Shown one piece after another: positions 13,003 through 24,215 of a DNA stretch of 64,000 nucleotides; position 1 is the stretch's first letter; every line of letters begins with the position of its first letter. The stretch lies in assembly GCA_032690845.1 (NCBI GenBank), contig CM064427.1, positions 15,883,501 to 15,947,500 of the forward strand, read 5' to 3'. The notes beneath the pieces are model-generated. The model did no database searches, was not told the DNA's origin, and saw only the letters and a list, made by a program, of their open reading frames with translations. The stretch is from Eleusine coracana subsp. coracana. Its lineage: Eukaryota; Streptophyta; Magnoliopsida; Poales; Poaceae. Both the position numbers and the translations under genes were made by a program.

Positions 13003-16000
13003 TCAGCACGTGCTATCTTCCAAAACAAGGTCTTCTTCCAAAAGGAGGTCTTCTCTTCGTCTTCGCTCAGTCTCTTTGTTCTCATTCTTTTTCCTTGTCT
13101 CCTCGCCTATAGCATTAGCAATGCCAATTGGTAACCAAAATCCAGGCCTCTCAAGAAACTGGGCTCGGTGCAGGATCATTGCATCACGCTCCGTCACATG
13201 AATACCCTCGAATGTCCATACCGCAACAGTGGCAGTGCCTTTAAGGCCCAGGGAGTACCATCCTAGTCCAGAAACTGCAATGTCCATACTGTTAACATCC
13301 CAACTGGCCCCAGAAACCTCGATACATCTTTCTGTCCAGGGACCCAACTCAGGAACACGCCCTGGGTCAATTGGTGGCTGAAAAGACAAAGCACATTGAT
13401 TAGTATCATAGACAGAATATCAAAAGTTTGAGTAATCTTCGAAAATGGAAAAATTTGGACAGCATTCAGTGTCAGATTTTGAGTTCAATAAATATATTAA
13501 AACCAGCACAAGTTCATCTGAATTCTGATAGTCATGACCCATGACCAAATTCACATCAGATTCCAGAACAAATGTTTCTTTCTTTCATTAGCATAAGGCA
13601 TTCTCTATTACTCTATACAGCAACCTTACTACCCAGGAATCTATCTATATCAAAGTACAGTCTGACATTTCCTTTAGAAACTACAGTTCCATTGGTCCGA
13701 TGCTTTCAGCCGTCTGACAGTGATCTAGCAGATGCGCTCATGTGAGTCCCTCAAATTCACGCAGAAACCTGAATCAACTCCAATGCAAGAAGTCATCTCC
13801 TCCCGAGAATCTGCATCTCCCAGGGTTACCTCCGCGGTTTTCCATCCACACCAAGACCTCTGGTGTTCTTCATCCCCCACCTTCATATCCTCATATAGTG
13901 CAGTGAGATGGCAGTGTGGCTGCGCCACCAGCAGTTACTTATATTTCTACAGAGGGAGTACCATGTTTCTTTATCTTGGCGGTCCTGTGATATCAACCAG
14001 ATGATCATTGTAGAGCGCATCGACGGAACAACATTTCCTTTTTTTTTCTGGGCAATCTAAGCTCTTCCATCCAAATTATTATCTAGCAAGTTTCCATTGC
14101 TAATGAAATGCAAAACGGCAACACATTTTGATGATCTCTTGGCAAGAAGAATCACCTACATCTGGGTTCAAAGGTACCATGTCGCATCATTGCACAAGCT
14201 AAAGAATCTTATTTTTGTTTGCACTAGCATTATGTTACATATAACAACAGCAATGCAATTCTGAACAAACAGGATAGTGTCATATAATTCATTCAAATGA
14301 ATCAATCTCGCTAGTAGGACAGAGTAAAAAGAGCATTGATCACAGAGAATTTCAACCTCAAGTCTCGAGGTTGTAACAATAGTACCAAAAAATTAGTCGC
14401 AACAATTTCTGCCAGTACGATGCAGACGAGCAGCCTCAAAGGCATTTCCACGAACAGATCGCGTGCATGCAATCAGCAGCCCAAATGCAAAAGCATCCCA
14501 GAACAAAATGAGGCAAATCATCTCTAGGTAGCAGGCCTAGTCTGCAAGTACTAAATGTGCCATGACAAAGGACCTCCAGCAGCCTAGAATGGACTTACCT
14601 GAAGTCTGATGCCAAAATGTTTTTCTCGCAGTTCTTCAGCATTTTCAGTCTTTCCAAGATGAAGGGGGACATTGGATGATGTCCAAACAGTTATATAGAT
14701 AGTCTGCGCTGATGATTTTAGCACATCCAGTCGTGTTAAGCCTCCAATATGCACAGATTGTCCTGCCTGCAACAGTTTATAGTCAGTGGAGCCAAATCAA
14801 TGTGATGATCCCTTACAACAATGAACAACCTGAATGTCTGTCACTCTGTCAGTAGGATGAGCTCAAGGCATATATCAAGTCAGGTTCAAGAATTTCTAGG
14901 GCAGTTATAGAATCTTTCAAAAAAGTTTCATTTCAGGCTATAAACTCTCTATTGACTTGATACACAAATCAACTGAGTGCTGAGATTTTTTCTTTTTATT
15001 GAAGTATGAAAGGCAACTAATATAATTCAAATAAAGTGAGAAAAATTATTTGAAAGATAAAAAGTTAAGAGGAAGTAGGAACTCTTGGACATGGTCAGCA
15101 CCTTATAATGTTAACATACGCCTCACAGGAACAAGAGCGCAGCACAGACTGAGTCTCTAGATTTATTCTAGTTACATCTTAAGGCTTTTGTTTCTGTCCC
15201 TATTCTGTAATAAGTTGTACTCTGTGGCTGTATGCGAACACACAAAAAGCCGGAACCTTTTTCCATTATCTAAAAAACCAGTACAGGAACAAGAGCATGG
15301 TGTCTTGTTTCAGACATAACAATATTGTTTATGTCAGAGGCTGCATAATTTAGTCATTTACAGTTACAAATTCTTGTATATATGGTTTACGTATTTGTGA
15401 TCTGTTATACATGCCTACTATCTTGATGAGGAAATGAAGTAACAGATTGTATACTTACTTTCACCCTGAATGTCCGTGGTTTGAGTTCTTTTCTTATTTC
15501 AATCATCTTTCTTTCCTCATTGTTTAATCTCATTGCCATTATGTATGGATGCAACAAGCCAGGGGTGTCATACATCTTTGCCTTCGCAGGTAAAACACCT
15601 GTTATCCTCAGTATTCCTAATGTAGTTCCTGGGACAGCTGCTTCAGTCAGTCTTGTGATTTTAACACCTTGTTTCTTCGCAAACCCATTGATAAGTGTAG
15701 ATTTCCCAGCATTCTGTGCACCAATAACCCAAACATTGCTACGAGGCCCTGCTGATTCCTTGATGTATGAGAGCAAGTTTCTAACTGCCAAGTCCTTGTG
15801 AACGCTAACAAGGAAAACAGCATCCAGCTTTGGTGCTCCAAAAGCCTTAGCACGGCCACGAACCCACCTTTCCAGCCTCACTCCCATTTGCTGCCAAGGC
15901 AGCAAATCAACCTTTGTACCAACAAGAACAAGCCTCGGCGTTTCATTCAACTTAGATTTCCCCCTCCCTTCAAGCGCTTTGAACAGTGATTTTGCAGCTC

Positions 16001-17027
16001 GCTTGGGGAATGACCCATCAAAGTCTGAACAATCAACGACCATAACAACAACCGGGGTGCCAGCAGACCGCTTCATCAATCGAGACGAAATGAACCGGTC
16101 GAAATCAAAATCTGGGATCAAGTTCTCGGCCTTGTCATTCTTCACAAGCCCGTAATTCCTCAGTGAATGGCATCGGGCGCAGACCACGGCTGAGTCTTGC
16201 TCGGCCTCAACCCTCTTCGCTTCCTTCGCCCGGCGCTTCCTCTCTGACTTGGATAGCTTCTCCTTCTTCATCCTCTGGATGGTCTCCTCGGTGATGTTCC
16301 CATACCCAACCCCCGGTGGTGAGAAGCCATCCAACTCTTTCCTCCATTTCTCATCTTCATCTTCTTCCAACTGGTCCTCCCAATCGGAGTCCCAATCGCT
16401 AGCAAAACCTTCAATATCATACTCCATGCCAGCCTTATCCGATGACCCGTTATTCTCTCCACCATCCTCCTCTTCCTCTTCAATAAACTCATCGACATCG
16501 CTATCCATACCCTCCAATTCAGCGGCAAGATCAGACTCTGAAATCAACTCGTCCTCCTCCACATCTTCAAGAAAGCCATCAGAATCAGCGACAAGAAGCG
16601 CTTCGTCTTCCCCCATTTCGTCAGGCGAGCGGCCCGAGGGGTTCTTGAAGAAGCCTGGGAGGTTGGGATCCGCGTCCTGCATGAATACTCCGCACCCCGG
16701 GCACACGGGGCGGCCGACGGCGACGTCCTCGTCATCTCTTCCCTCGCTGATGACCGGGCCCAAGCCCGGCTGCCTACCGCGCCGACCGGAAGAAACCGCG
16801 GAGACGGAAAAGCTGCGACTTTGAGGAAAGAACGGCGGGGAGAGGAAGGGGAGAAGGCTGGAAGGTGGAGCTGGGCAGGGGAGGAGGCGGACGAAGGGAA
16901 GGCGAGCCGCTGCTGCGACGGGGGTTGGGAGCAGGGGTTTAGCCATTGGGACTGGGAGAGCGGCAGCAGCGGCGAAGAGGATAGACAAGGAGTGTGGCGT
17001 GGCCGTGTGGAATCGGGTTGTGTTCAC
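13003..17027 (-). CDS. BPG2: BPG2, chloroplast circularly permuted YqeH-type GTPase (703 aa, 3 exons)
   Basis: Exons: 17027-15459, 14766-14599, 13377-13003; both introns are phase 0 GT..AG. Residue order: transit peptide (about 1-80), zinc-finger halves CPGCG (109-113) and CARCH (283-287) flanking an acidic stretch (158-228), then GTPase motifs in permuted order, TKVD (371-374) before GAQNAGKST (436-444), PGTT (466-469) and DTPG (487-490), then a long C-terminal domain ending in a charged tail. Permutation plus the paired CxxC finger is diagnostic for YqeH/BPG2, known for plastid rRNA processing and 30S assembly; Arabidopsis bpg2 mutants are pale green. All GTP-binding motifs are intact. Start: M1 and M28 (MAKPLLP) are both in frame before a plausible transit peptide; M28 could be the real start. 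The promoter side faces 17043 onward. Confidence 0.95.
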
Positions 17028-17042
17028 TGCCGCCTGCGCTAA

Positions 17043-17946
17043 CTATTTGTGCGGCCCATTAGAAAAAGAAAACATTACAGTACGGCCCATGAGCCCGTGA
17101 CTGGTCTGTTTGTTCGTTCATTTCGGCCCTATTTGGGTATCTTTGCTGCGGCTTGCCTTGCCCTTTTTTTTTTTTGGCGATAGCTTGCCTTGCCCTTACC
17201 CAGTTTGGTAAAAACTGAAGCATGATCAGACGAGCTGTATTCGCTCTTCACTGATCCGCCGTTTAAAAATAAATTAGCGACCCACATAACAGTCTTTCGG
17301 TAAAAAATCTAACATTCTATCGCTAAAAAATAAATCAAACCCACCAGACTTAAGAATTTGATTTTTACTATAAATACACAAGAAAACCCTAGTCAGACAT
17401 CTCAAACATTTCTTTCTCTCCTCTCTCTCTCTCCAGGCTGCCACCCCTCCTCTGGCTCAAACATTTCTTTCTCTCCTTCTCTCTCTCTCTCCAGGCTGCC
17501 ACCCCTCCTCTGGCCCCTGCCTATCGCCTCCTCGCTCGTGCCCTCTGCTCCGACGACCCCCTCCATCACTAACCCCTCTCCACCTCCCTCTGCTGAACCC
17601 TCCTCTGGATTCGGTAGGCAAGCGATGAATACGATGACGGCGGTTGTCGACGACTTCGGCGGTGGCTCATGGGCTGGTGGCACGGCGATGGTCGACGGGT
17701 TTGATGGTGGCGGCTGTCGGCGAGTCCGTCCATGCCGCTCGCGGGTGGGCGATGCGGCGTAGGTCGATAGATCCGGCGGTGGTAGTTGTCGGTGAGTCAG
17801 TCCGCCTCGTTCGCGGGCGGGTGTGGATCTAGCCCACCTCCTACAATGCTATCTAAGGTATTTGTTTTATGAATAGACATTTTTGTTCCATTTCCATATT
17901 TTCATTACAATATTTTTAGAAAACCCATATCATAAGAGTTATATTG
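17043..17946. other. Upstream of BPG2: no gene; a pyrimidine-rich direct duplication
   Basis: 17399-17516 holds two tandem copies of a roughly 57-60 bp block (aacatttctttctctcc, a CT run, then ccaggctgccacccctcctctggc). Further ORFs to 17832 are GC-rich low-complexity frames without domains. The BPG2 promoter lies just above 17027. Confidence 0.5.
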
Positions 17947-18050
17947 CACTACTAGAATAACTAGATTTCATGGCTGTAGCTATAAAAATAAATCTGAGGT
18001 GCCAACGTATAAAATTATGGAAAATGGGCTCTAAATTGCAACAAAAAACA
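17947..18050 (+). mobile_element. Possible CACTA-type terminus
   Basis: At 17947 the sequence reads cactactagaataac, close to the grass CACTA terminal motif CACTACTAGAAAAA. It stands about 200 bp before the nested tandem array. CACTA-like subterminal repeats (gggccgcccc followed by caaatgg) occur inside the array at 24711 and 28344. No matching opposite end was found, so this is tentative. Confidence 0.35.
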
Positions 18051-21000
18051 TACAAGAAAAAACACACATAAATGCATTTTTCCCTCAAAGGTCTGATGCA
18101 ATTGAGGCCCAATTAGACGCATGGAGTTATATACAAGACAAACAAAAATTATACAAATAACCTATTGAACAATGGCATCATTAGATTCATTGATTGTTTA
18201 TGATCAGAAGAGGCCAACATGAGAGGTGATGACTTGAACTAATGGTGGTAAATGTGGTGACCATATATATTTGTATGTGACACACGCGAACAGACATGCC
18301 TATCACATATCAGTCTATCCTCGAATATAGAAAGAAATACAACCCCTTCTAGTTTTTTATCATTGTTTCAATGGTTTCAGACTAATGCCATCAATTCTGT
18401 TGATGACGCAAACAAAAACCCTCATGAACGTTAGACTTCCTCGCCACCTTGTGTACATGTGAGATTAACTCTAGTTTCCATTGGATCCTTTGTAACTTAA
18501 CTTGTATATGAAGACAATGGACACTTTTGGGAGTTCTTTCCAAAAGACAACAACTCTGTATAATCCACTATATGTAAATGTCATGATTCTCATGACTTTA
18601 AGACGACTAGATTGACCTATATGTTGAATTTTGAATACATGGATTGCTCAAATAGGGAGATTGGTTTCTATGCAGTTTTTCTAGGTGAGTATATATTATC
18701 CCATCCGAGCTAGTTACAATGCAAATCCTATTCACCATAGAAGTGTCAAAACATGGTTCATATATGGGTGATGCAGACCAACTATCAACTACTCGATTAA
18801 AATGAAATTTATCTTCCACTTGAACACCAAGGACGTTGCCAATGTTACATCCAAGCTTTGTATATGTAGGAGCTCACTTTATGGCAATATTTGTTTCATT
18901 GGTCATGTATGATCAGGCTGATGATGCAAGGAGGAGAGAATTTGAATGATGCAGGGTAAATATGGTGACCATGTTTGTGTGTGGCGCACACAGGATAATG
19001 TTCCTATCACATATTAGTCTATGCAACCATTATTGTTGCAGTGAGAGCAACATTTCCCCTAGTAGCATCACTAACCCCCTCGTAGGGGTGATGGAAACAA
19101 ACTATTAACAACTCAACTATAAAAATGAAATTCATCTCCAACTTGAACGTCAAGGACATTTTCTACTAGTGACCCATGCTTTTATATATAGGATATCACT
19201 TTATTGCATCATTAGTTCCATGGATCATGTATGGTTCTGAGATGCCGACTCGATCAGGTAGGAGTTTAACTACGGGGATAAATGTGGTGTCTATATTTGT
19301 GTGTGACACACTTGGGCAGATGGGCCAATCACGTATCAGCCTATACTTGAATATAATTAGAGCTCTAACCCCTCCTTATTCATCAATATTTTAATACATT
19401 TCAATGGTTTTTGACTAATATTTTGTTGATGAGGCATGCAGATATCCTTTTGCTTCATTGCTATGTATCTGGTAAACAAGGATCCCATGAAATTTAGATT
19501 TCGTCGCTACGTTGTGTCTATGTGGAGTTGACTTTGGTTTCCATAGGATCATTTATAACTTGTATATCAAGACAATGGGCACTTTTAGGCCCTCTTTTCA
19601 AAAATCCATGACTATATATGACCCACAATATGTAAATATTGTTGTTATCATGAATTTAGGATGACTAGATTCATGTATATGTTGACTATTGAATCCATGA
19701 ATTGCTCAAACATGTATCTTGGTTCTATGCAATTCTTTTAGGTGAGTCTATATCACCTTATCGGAGCTAGTTACAATGCGAATGCTATTAACCATTGAAG
19801 TGTCCATACCTTCTTGATATGGTTGATGGAGACCAACAATCGACTACTCAGCTAAAATGAAATTCATCTTCCACTTGAACACTAGGGATGTTGCCAATGT
19901 TACGTAGAGGCTTTATATATGTTGGATCTCTTTTTATGACATTGTTGGATTCATAGATCAAATATGATCAGGCCATGTAAGAGAGAATGTGGTGACCATA
20001 TTTGTGCGTGGCGCACATTGACGAACATGCCCATCACATATTTGTCTTTGCAACAATTCTTGTTGCAGAGTGAGCAATACTCGCCCTAGTAACATCAATA
20101 ACTATCTCATAGGGGCAATGGAAATGAATTATTAACAACTCCACTCTAAAATGAAATTAATCTCCAACTTTGAGTGTCAAGGACATTTCCAACTATTAAC
20201 CCATGCTTTTTATACATATGATTTCTCTTTATCGCATCGTTAGATTCACTGATTGTATATGTTCCTAAGGTGGCGGACATGAGGAGGTGAGGAGTTTAAC
20301 TAGGGGGGGGGGGGGTCTTCTTCTCCTTCTCCTCATTCTGCTTCTGCTTCTCAATGTCGAGGTCCTTGTCGTCGCTTCAACATTAGTAGGTCGTCCGTGT
20401 GACTATGGAGGCTCACGGTCATCGCTGGCGGAGAAAAGAATGAGAGAGGAAGTCATCGGATGAGGTTGAGAGATGCTTGGATAAAAACGGACTCCCATTA
20501 CCCGGCCATGGGGGTCTAGAGAGATGGGAAAATGAAAAGATGAGTGGCAGTGATGCAGCCTGGACTGTAAGTAGCAATGGCCTATGTCTTTCTCCGCCTC
20601 AGAACCATTGGTGCTGCAACTTGTGCTCGGAGAGGAAAGAAAATTGGCTGAACGTGCTGACAATAAGAAGACTGGGGTGAACTAATTTGACGATAGAGGA
20701 AAAAGAGGAGAGATCATGGATTTTCCTGTGCCGAGAAAAAAAGAGGGCTGATGGGGATTTTCGCCTTGTGCTTCTGATGGGGATAAAGAACAGCGATGAA
20801 GGAGATACCGAGCAAGGAGACCAAGCAAATTCTGGTGAAGGTCAAATTCACCTAGATCCAGCCAGTAATTGCACACGTGAGTGCATTTAGTTAGGTGCAC
20901 CCAATGCTGCTCAAGCTAATTACTAAAGTGCAAACCAATCTGATGACCCCACCAGTAGGTGACAGGCATGCAAATACCTAACATAAGAAAGTTACTTTCA

Positions 21001-21243
21001 TGATCTCAAATAAAAAGTTACTTTCATTCTTTTATGTTACACAATATCAGTATTCACACTAAATAAACTATATAGAAATATAAGTAAATATTGTTTTAGA
21101 AATAAGATGATAGCTCCATATTCGTTTTTCATAGATCCTTACTCAAATAAGGTGATTTAAAAACATAAAATTTGTTGCAAATAAATTATTATTTTGATGG
21201 GTACGTGGACGTGTATTCAAAAGTTTTAATTAGGGACCTTAGA

Positions 21244-21433
21244 TCTGCCATATAAATAATAAAGCATGCTTATGCTCTATCTCCATTTAAAGCATCTCAA
21301 ATGTCACGTAATATAATCATGTCAAAGTATTAGCATTTTGTCAAACTATTTTCATTCTTTCACCTCTACAATCCAAAAAAAAAAACATATGAGAAAATAT
21401 AAAGGGGCGCATTGGAGCACGCCTCCTACCTAG
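21244..21433 (+). mobile_element. Small non-autonomous Helitron (190 bp) at an array junction
   Basis: The element starts with TC after an A (tctgccatataaataataaag) and ends in ctcctacctag before a T, which fits Helitron rules: 5' TC, 3' CTRR, insertion between A and T. A GC-rich inverted-repeat stretch (ggggcgcattggagcacgcc) lies just before the 3' end. It ends exactly where array unit 2 starts (ttattcattgatcg), so insertion or excision here may have cut the first unit. Confidence 0.6.
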
Positions 21434-23572
21434 TTATTCATTGATCGTGTATGAACTTGACAGACCAATGTGTGGAGGGTGAAGACTTGAACTAAGAGAT
21501 ATATGTGGTGACCGTATTTATGTGTGACACACACGGGATGAATATGTCTATCACTAATCAATCTATAGATCATATCACGTTGTAGCAAACTTTTTTTCCC
21601 TACAACAACTTTCTTTTTAGTAGGGAAATAAAAAAGCTCTAAAAAAACCGGTGAATTCCAGTATAGCTATCCTTAAGTCTAAAGAAATGCAACATCGTCT
21701 AGTTCATCACTATTTTGATTTATTTACATCGTTCCTGACTAGTGCCACTATATATCACTATTATTTGTCTCTATAGCTCCATGAAGAGCACCACCGCCAC
21801 TCGTCTTCATTGCTACTTTGATCGTGACACAGCCTTGCCCAACGATTACTCAAATTCAATCAAGCTATTGCAAGACAGGTAATTTGAAGTACTCTTCTAT
21901 CCATACAAACATGAAAAACTACAAGGACGATAGAATTTGAATGACGTAGGGTAAATGTGGTGACCATATTGTGTGTGGCGCTCACAAGATAATGTTCCCA
22001 TCACATATTAGTCTATGCAATAATTATTGCTGCAGTGAGAGCAACATTTCCCCTGGTAGCATCACTAACCACCTCGTAGGGGTGATGGATTCAAACTATA
22101 GAAAACTCAATTATAAAAATGAAATTCATCTCCAACTTGAATGTGAAGGACATTTCATACTATTGACCCATGCTTTTATATATAGGATATCACTTTATTG
22201 CATCATTAGTTCCATTTATCATGTATTGTCCTGAGATGCCGACTCGAGCAGGTGAGGAGTTTAACCATGGGGGTAAATGTGGTGCCTATATTTATGTATG
22301 ACACACGTGGGCAGATGGGCCTATCACATATCAACCTATCCTTGAATATTATTAGGGCTCTAACCCCTTCTTATTCATCACTATTTTAATGTATTTCAAT
22401 GATTTTTGACTAATATTTTGTTGATGAGGCATGCGGGTATACTTTTTCTTCATTGCAACATATCTAGTAGACAAGGATCCCATGAAATTTAGACTTTGTT
22501 GCCACGTTGTGTCTATGTGGACTTGACTTTGGTTGCCATAGGATCATTTATAACTTGTGTATCAAGACAATGGACACTTTTGAGCCCTCTTTTAAAAAAT
22601 CTATGACTATATATGATCCATGATATGTAAATGTTATTGTTATCATGACTTTAGGATGGCTAGCTTCATCTATATGTTGACTTTTGTATCCATGAATTTC
22701 TCAAATAGGTATCTTGGTTCTATACAATTCTTTTAGGTGAGCCTATATAAACATATCTGAGCTAGTTACAATGAGAATGCTATTCACCATAGAAGTATCA
22801 ATACCTGCTTGATATGAGTGATGAAGACCAACTATTGATTACTTAGCAAAAATTAAATTCATCTTCCACTTGAACACTAGGGATGTTGCCAATATCACAT
22901 AGAGACCATGTATATGTTGGATCTCTTTTTATGACATTATTGGATTCATAGATCAAATATGATCAGGCCGACGTAAGAGAGAATGTGGTGACCGTATTTG
23001 TGCATGGCGCACATAGACGAACATGCCTATCACATATTTGTCTTTGCAACAATTCTTGTTGCAGTGAGAGCAATACTCCCCTAGTAGCATCAATAACTAT
23101 CTCATAGGGGCAATGGAAATGAACTATTAACAACTTGACTCTAAAATGAAATGAATCTCCAACTTGAATGTCAAGGACATTTCCAACTATTAACCCATGC
23201 TTTTTATACACAAGATTTCTCTTTATCACATCATTAGATTCATTGACTGTATATGTTCCTAGGTGGCGTACATGAGGAGCTGAGGAGTTTAACTAGGGGG
23301 GGGGTCTTCTTCTCCTTCTCCTCATTCTGCTTCTGCTTCTTCTCCTTCTCCTTATGATCCTCCCTCTTCTCTTTATCCTTCTCCTCTTCCTCATCCTCCT
23401 TGTCCTCCTCCTACTCCTCCTTGTTTCATGTGTTGAATCCACTTTCATTTCTATGTCATAGATCCATGGAGAACGAGCATCTTTTTGGTTACCCGATGAA
23501 ACTCCTACCTGTCGACGTGAATCCTGCACTATTCGCCCATTCAGCTGATACTTCCTGTCCTTTACATACTGG

Positions 23573-23790
23573 ATCTCCCTGCCTCACTGTGGTGTTAATA
23601 AGTTGTGTTCTTTGATTTCCATATACTACATGCATTGATTCCATATGATTGGATAGTTTGCCATCTATTGTTATGGATCTCCCCTGCCTCACTCTGGTGT
23701 TAATAAGTTGTGTTCTTTGATTTCCATATACTATATGCATTGATTCCATATGATTGGATCTTTTGTCATCTATTGTTATGTTGGAAGCCA
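23573..23790 (+). repeat. Tandem duplication of about 104 bp inside array unit 2
   Basis: Two copies of a block starting ctccc(c)tgcctcact.tggtgttaat and ending ccatctattgttatg lie head to tail, period about 104 bp. The same pair is present in unit 3 at 27240-27450, so the duplication is older than the unit duplication. Confidence 0.75.
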
Positions 23791-24102
23791 GTGTTGTTGT
23801 CATATTTATTCATCATAGTGACTTCAATTTGATGTGGTTATTATTGCTATTTGTTGGTAGAAAATCCATGGATAGTGGTTGATAGGTCAAGACAAGGCAC
23901 ATGGCTATTGATTCAAAAAGAGAATCCATTTTGTTTTCTAAAAGGACATTATCATCCTATTGCTTCTTTTGGGTATGCAAAATTTAGCAATAAAGACTTA
24001 GTTTTTGTATTGCCTTAAGAAAGAGAGTTATTTTTGTTAGTGTTGAACAATTTTTACTTACTCCATCACAATAAAATTTGGTTGTGTTTCCTTTGGAGCA
24101 GT

Positions 24103-24215
24103 TGAAGATAATTTGGTCAGTGATGAGCCACCTAGCATGATGGCTAAACCTGTCCCAACACTAGCTGAAGGAGAGCTACAATTAGAGAGTACATTATTTT
24201 ATAGAATTTAGAAGA
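24103..24215 (+). pseudogene. Exon-like fragment inside the array (repeated at 27767-27850)
   Basis: After a cag acceptor-like site at about 24102 a short open stretch reads VEDNLVSDEPPSMMAKPV and runs to a stop about 37 codons on. The copy in unit 3 is similar but frameshifted. It looks like an exon captured before the unit was duplicated. I do not recognise the source gene. Confidence 0.35.

Noticed and set aside
16249..17042. Plus-strand ORFs of 73 and 191 codons
   Set aside because: Antisense shadows of BPG2 exon 1; the Ser-rich frame mirrors the acidic stretch.
23293..23529. Arg-rich minus-strand ORF of 78 codons, like a basic nuclear protein
   Set aside because: It is the reverse translation of the cttcttctcc tract in the array, and the frame is not conserved in the sister units.
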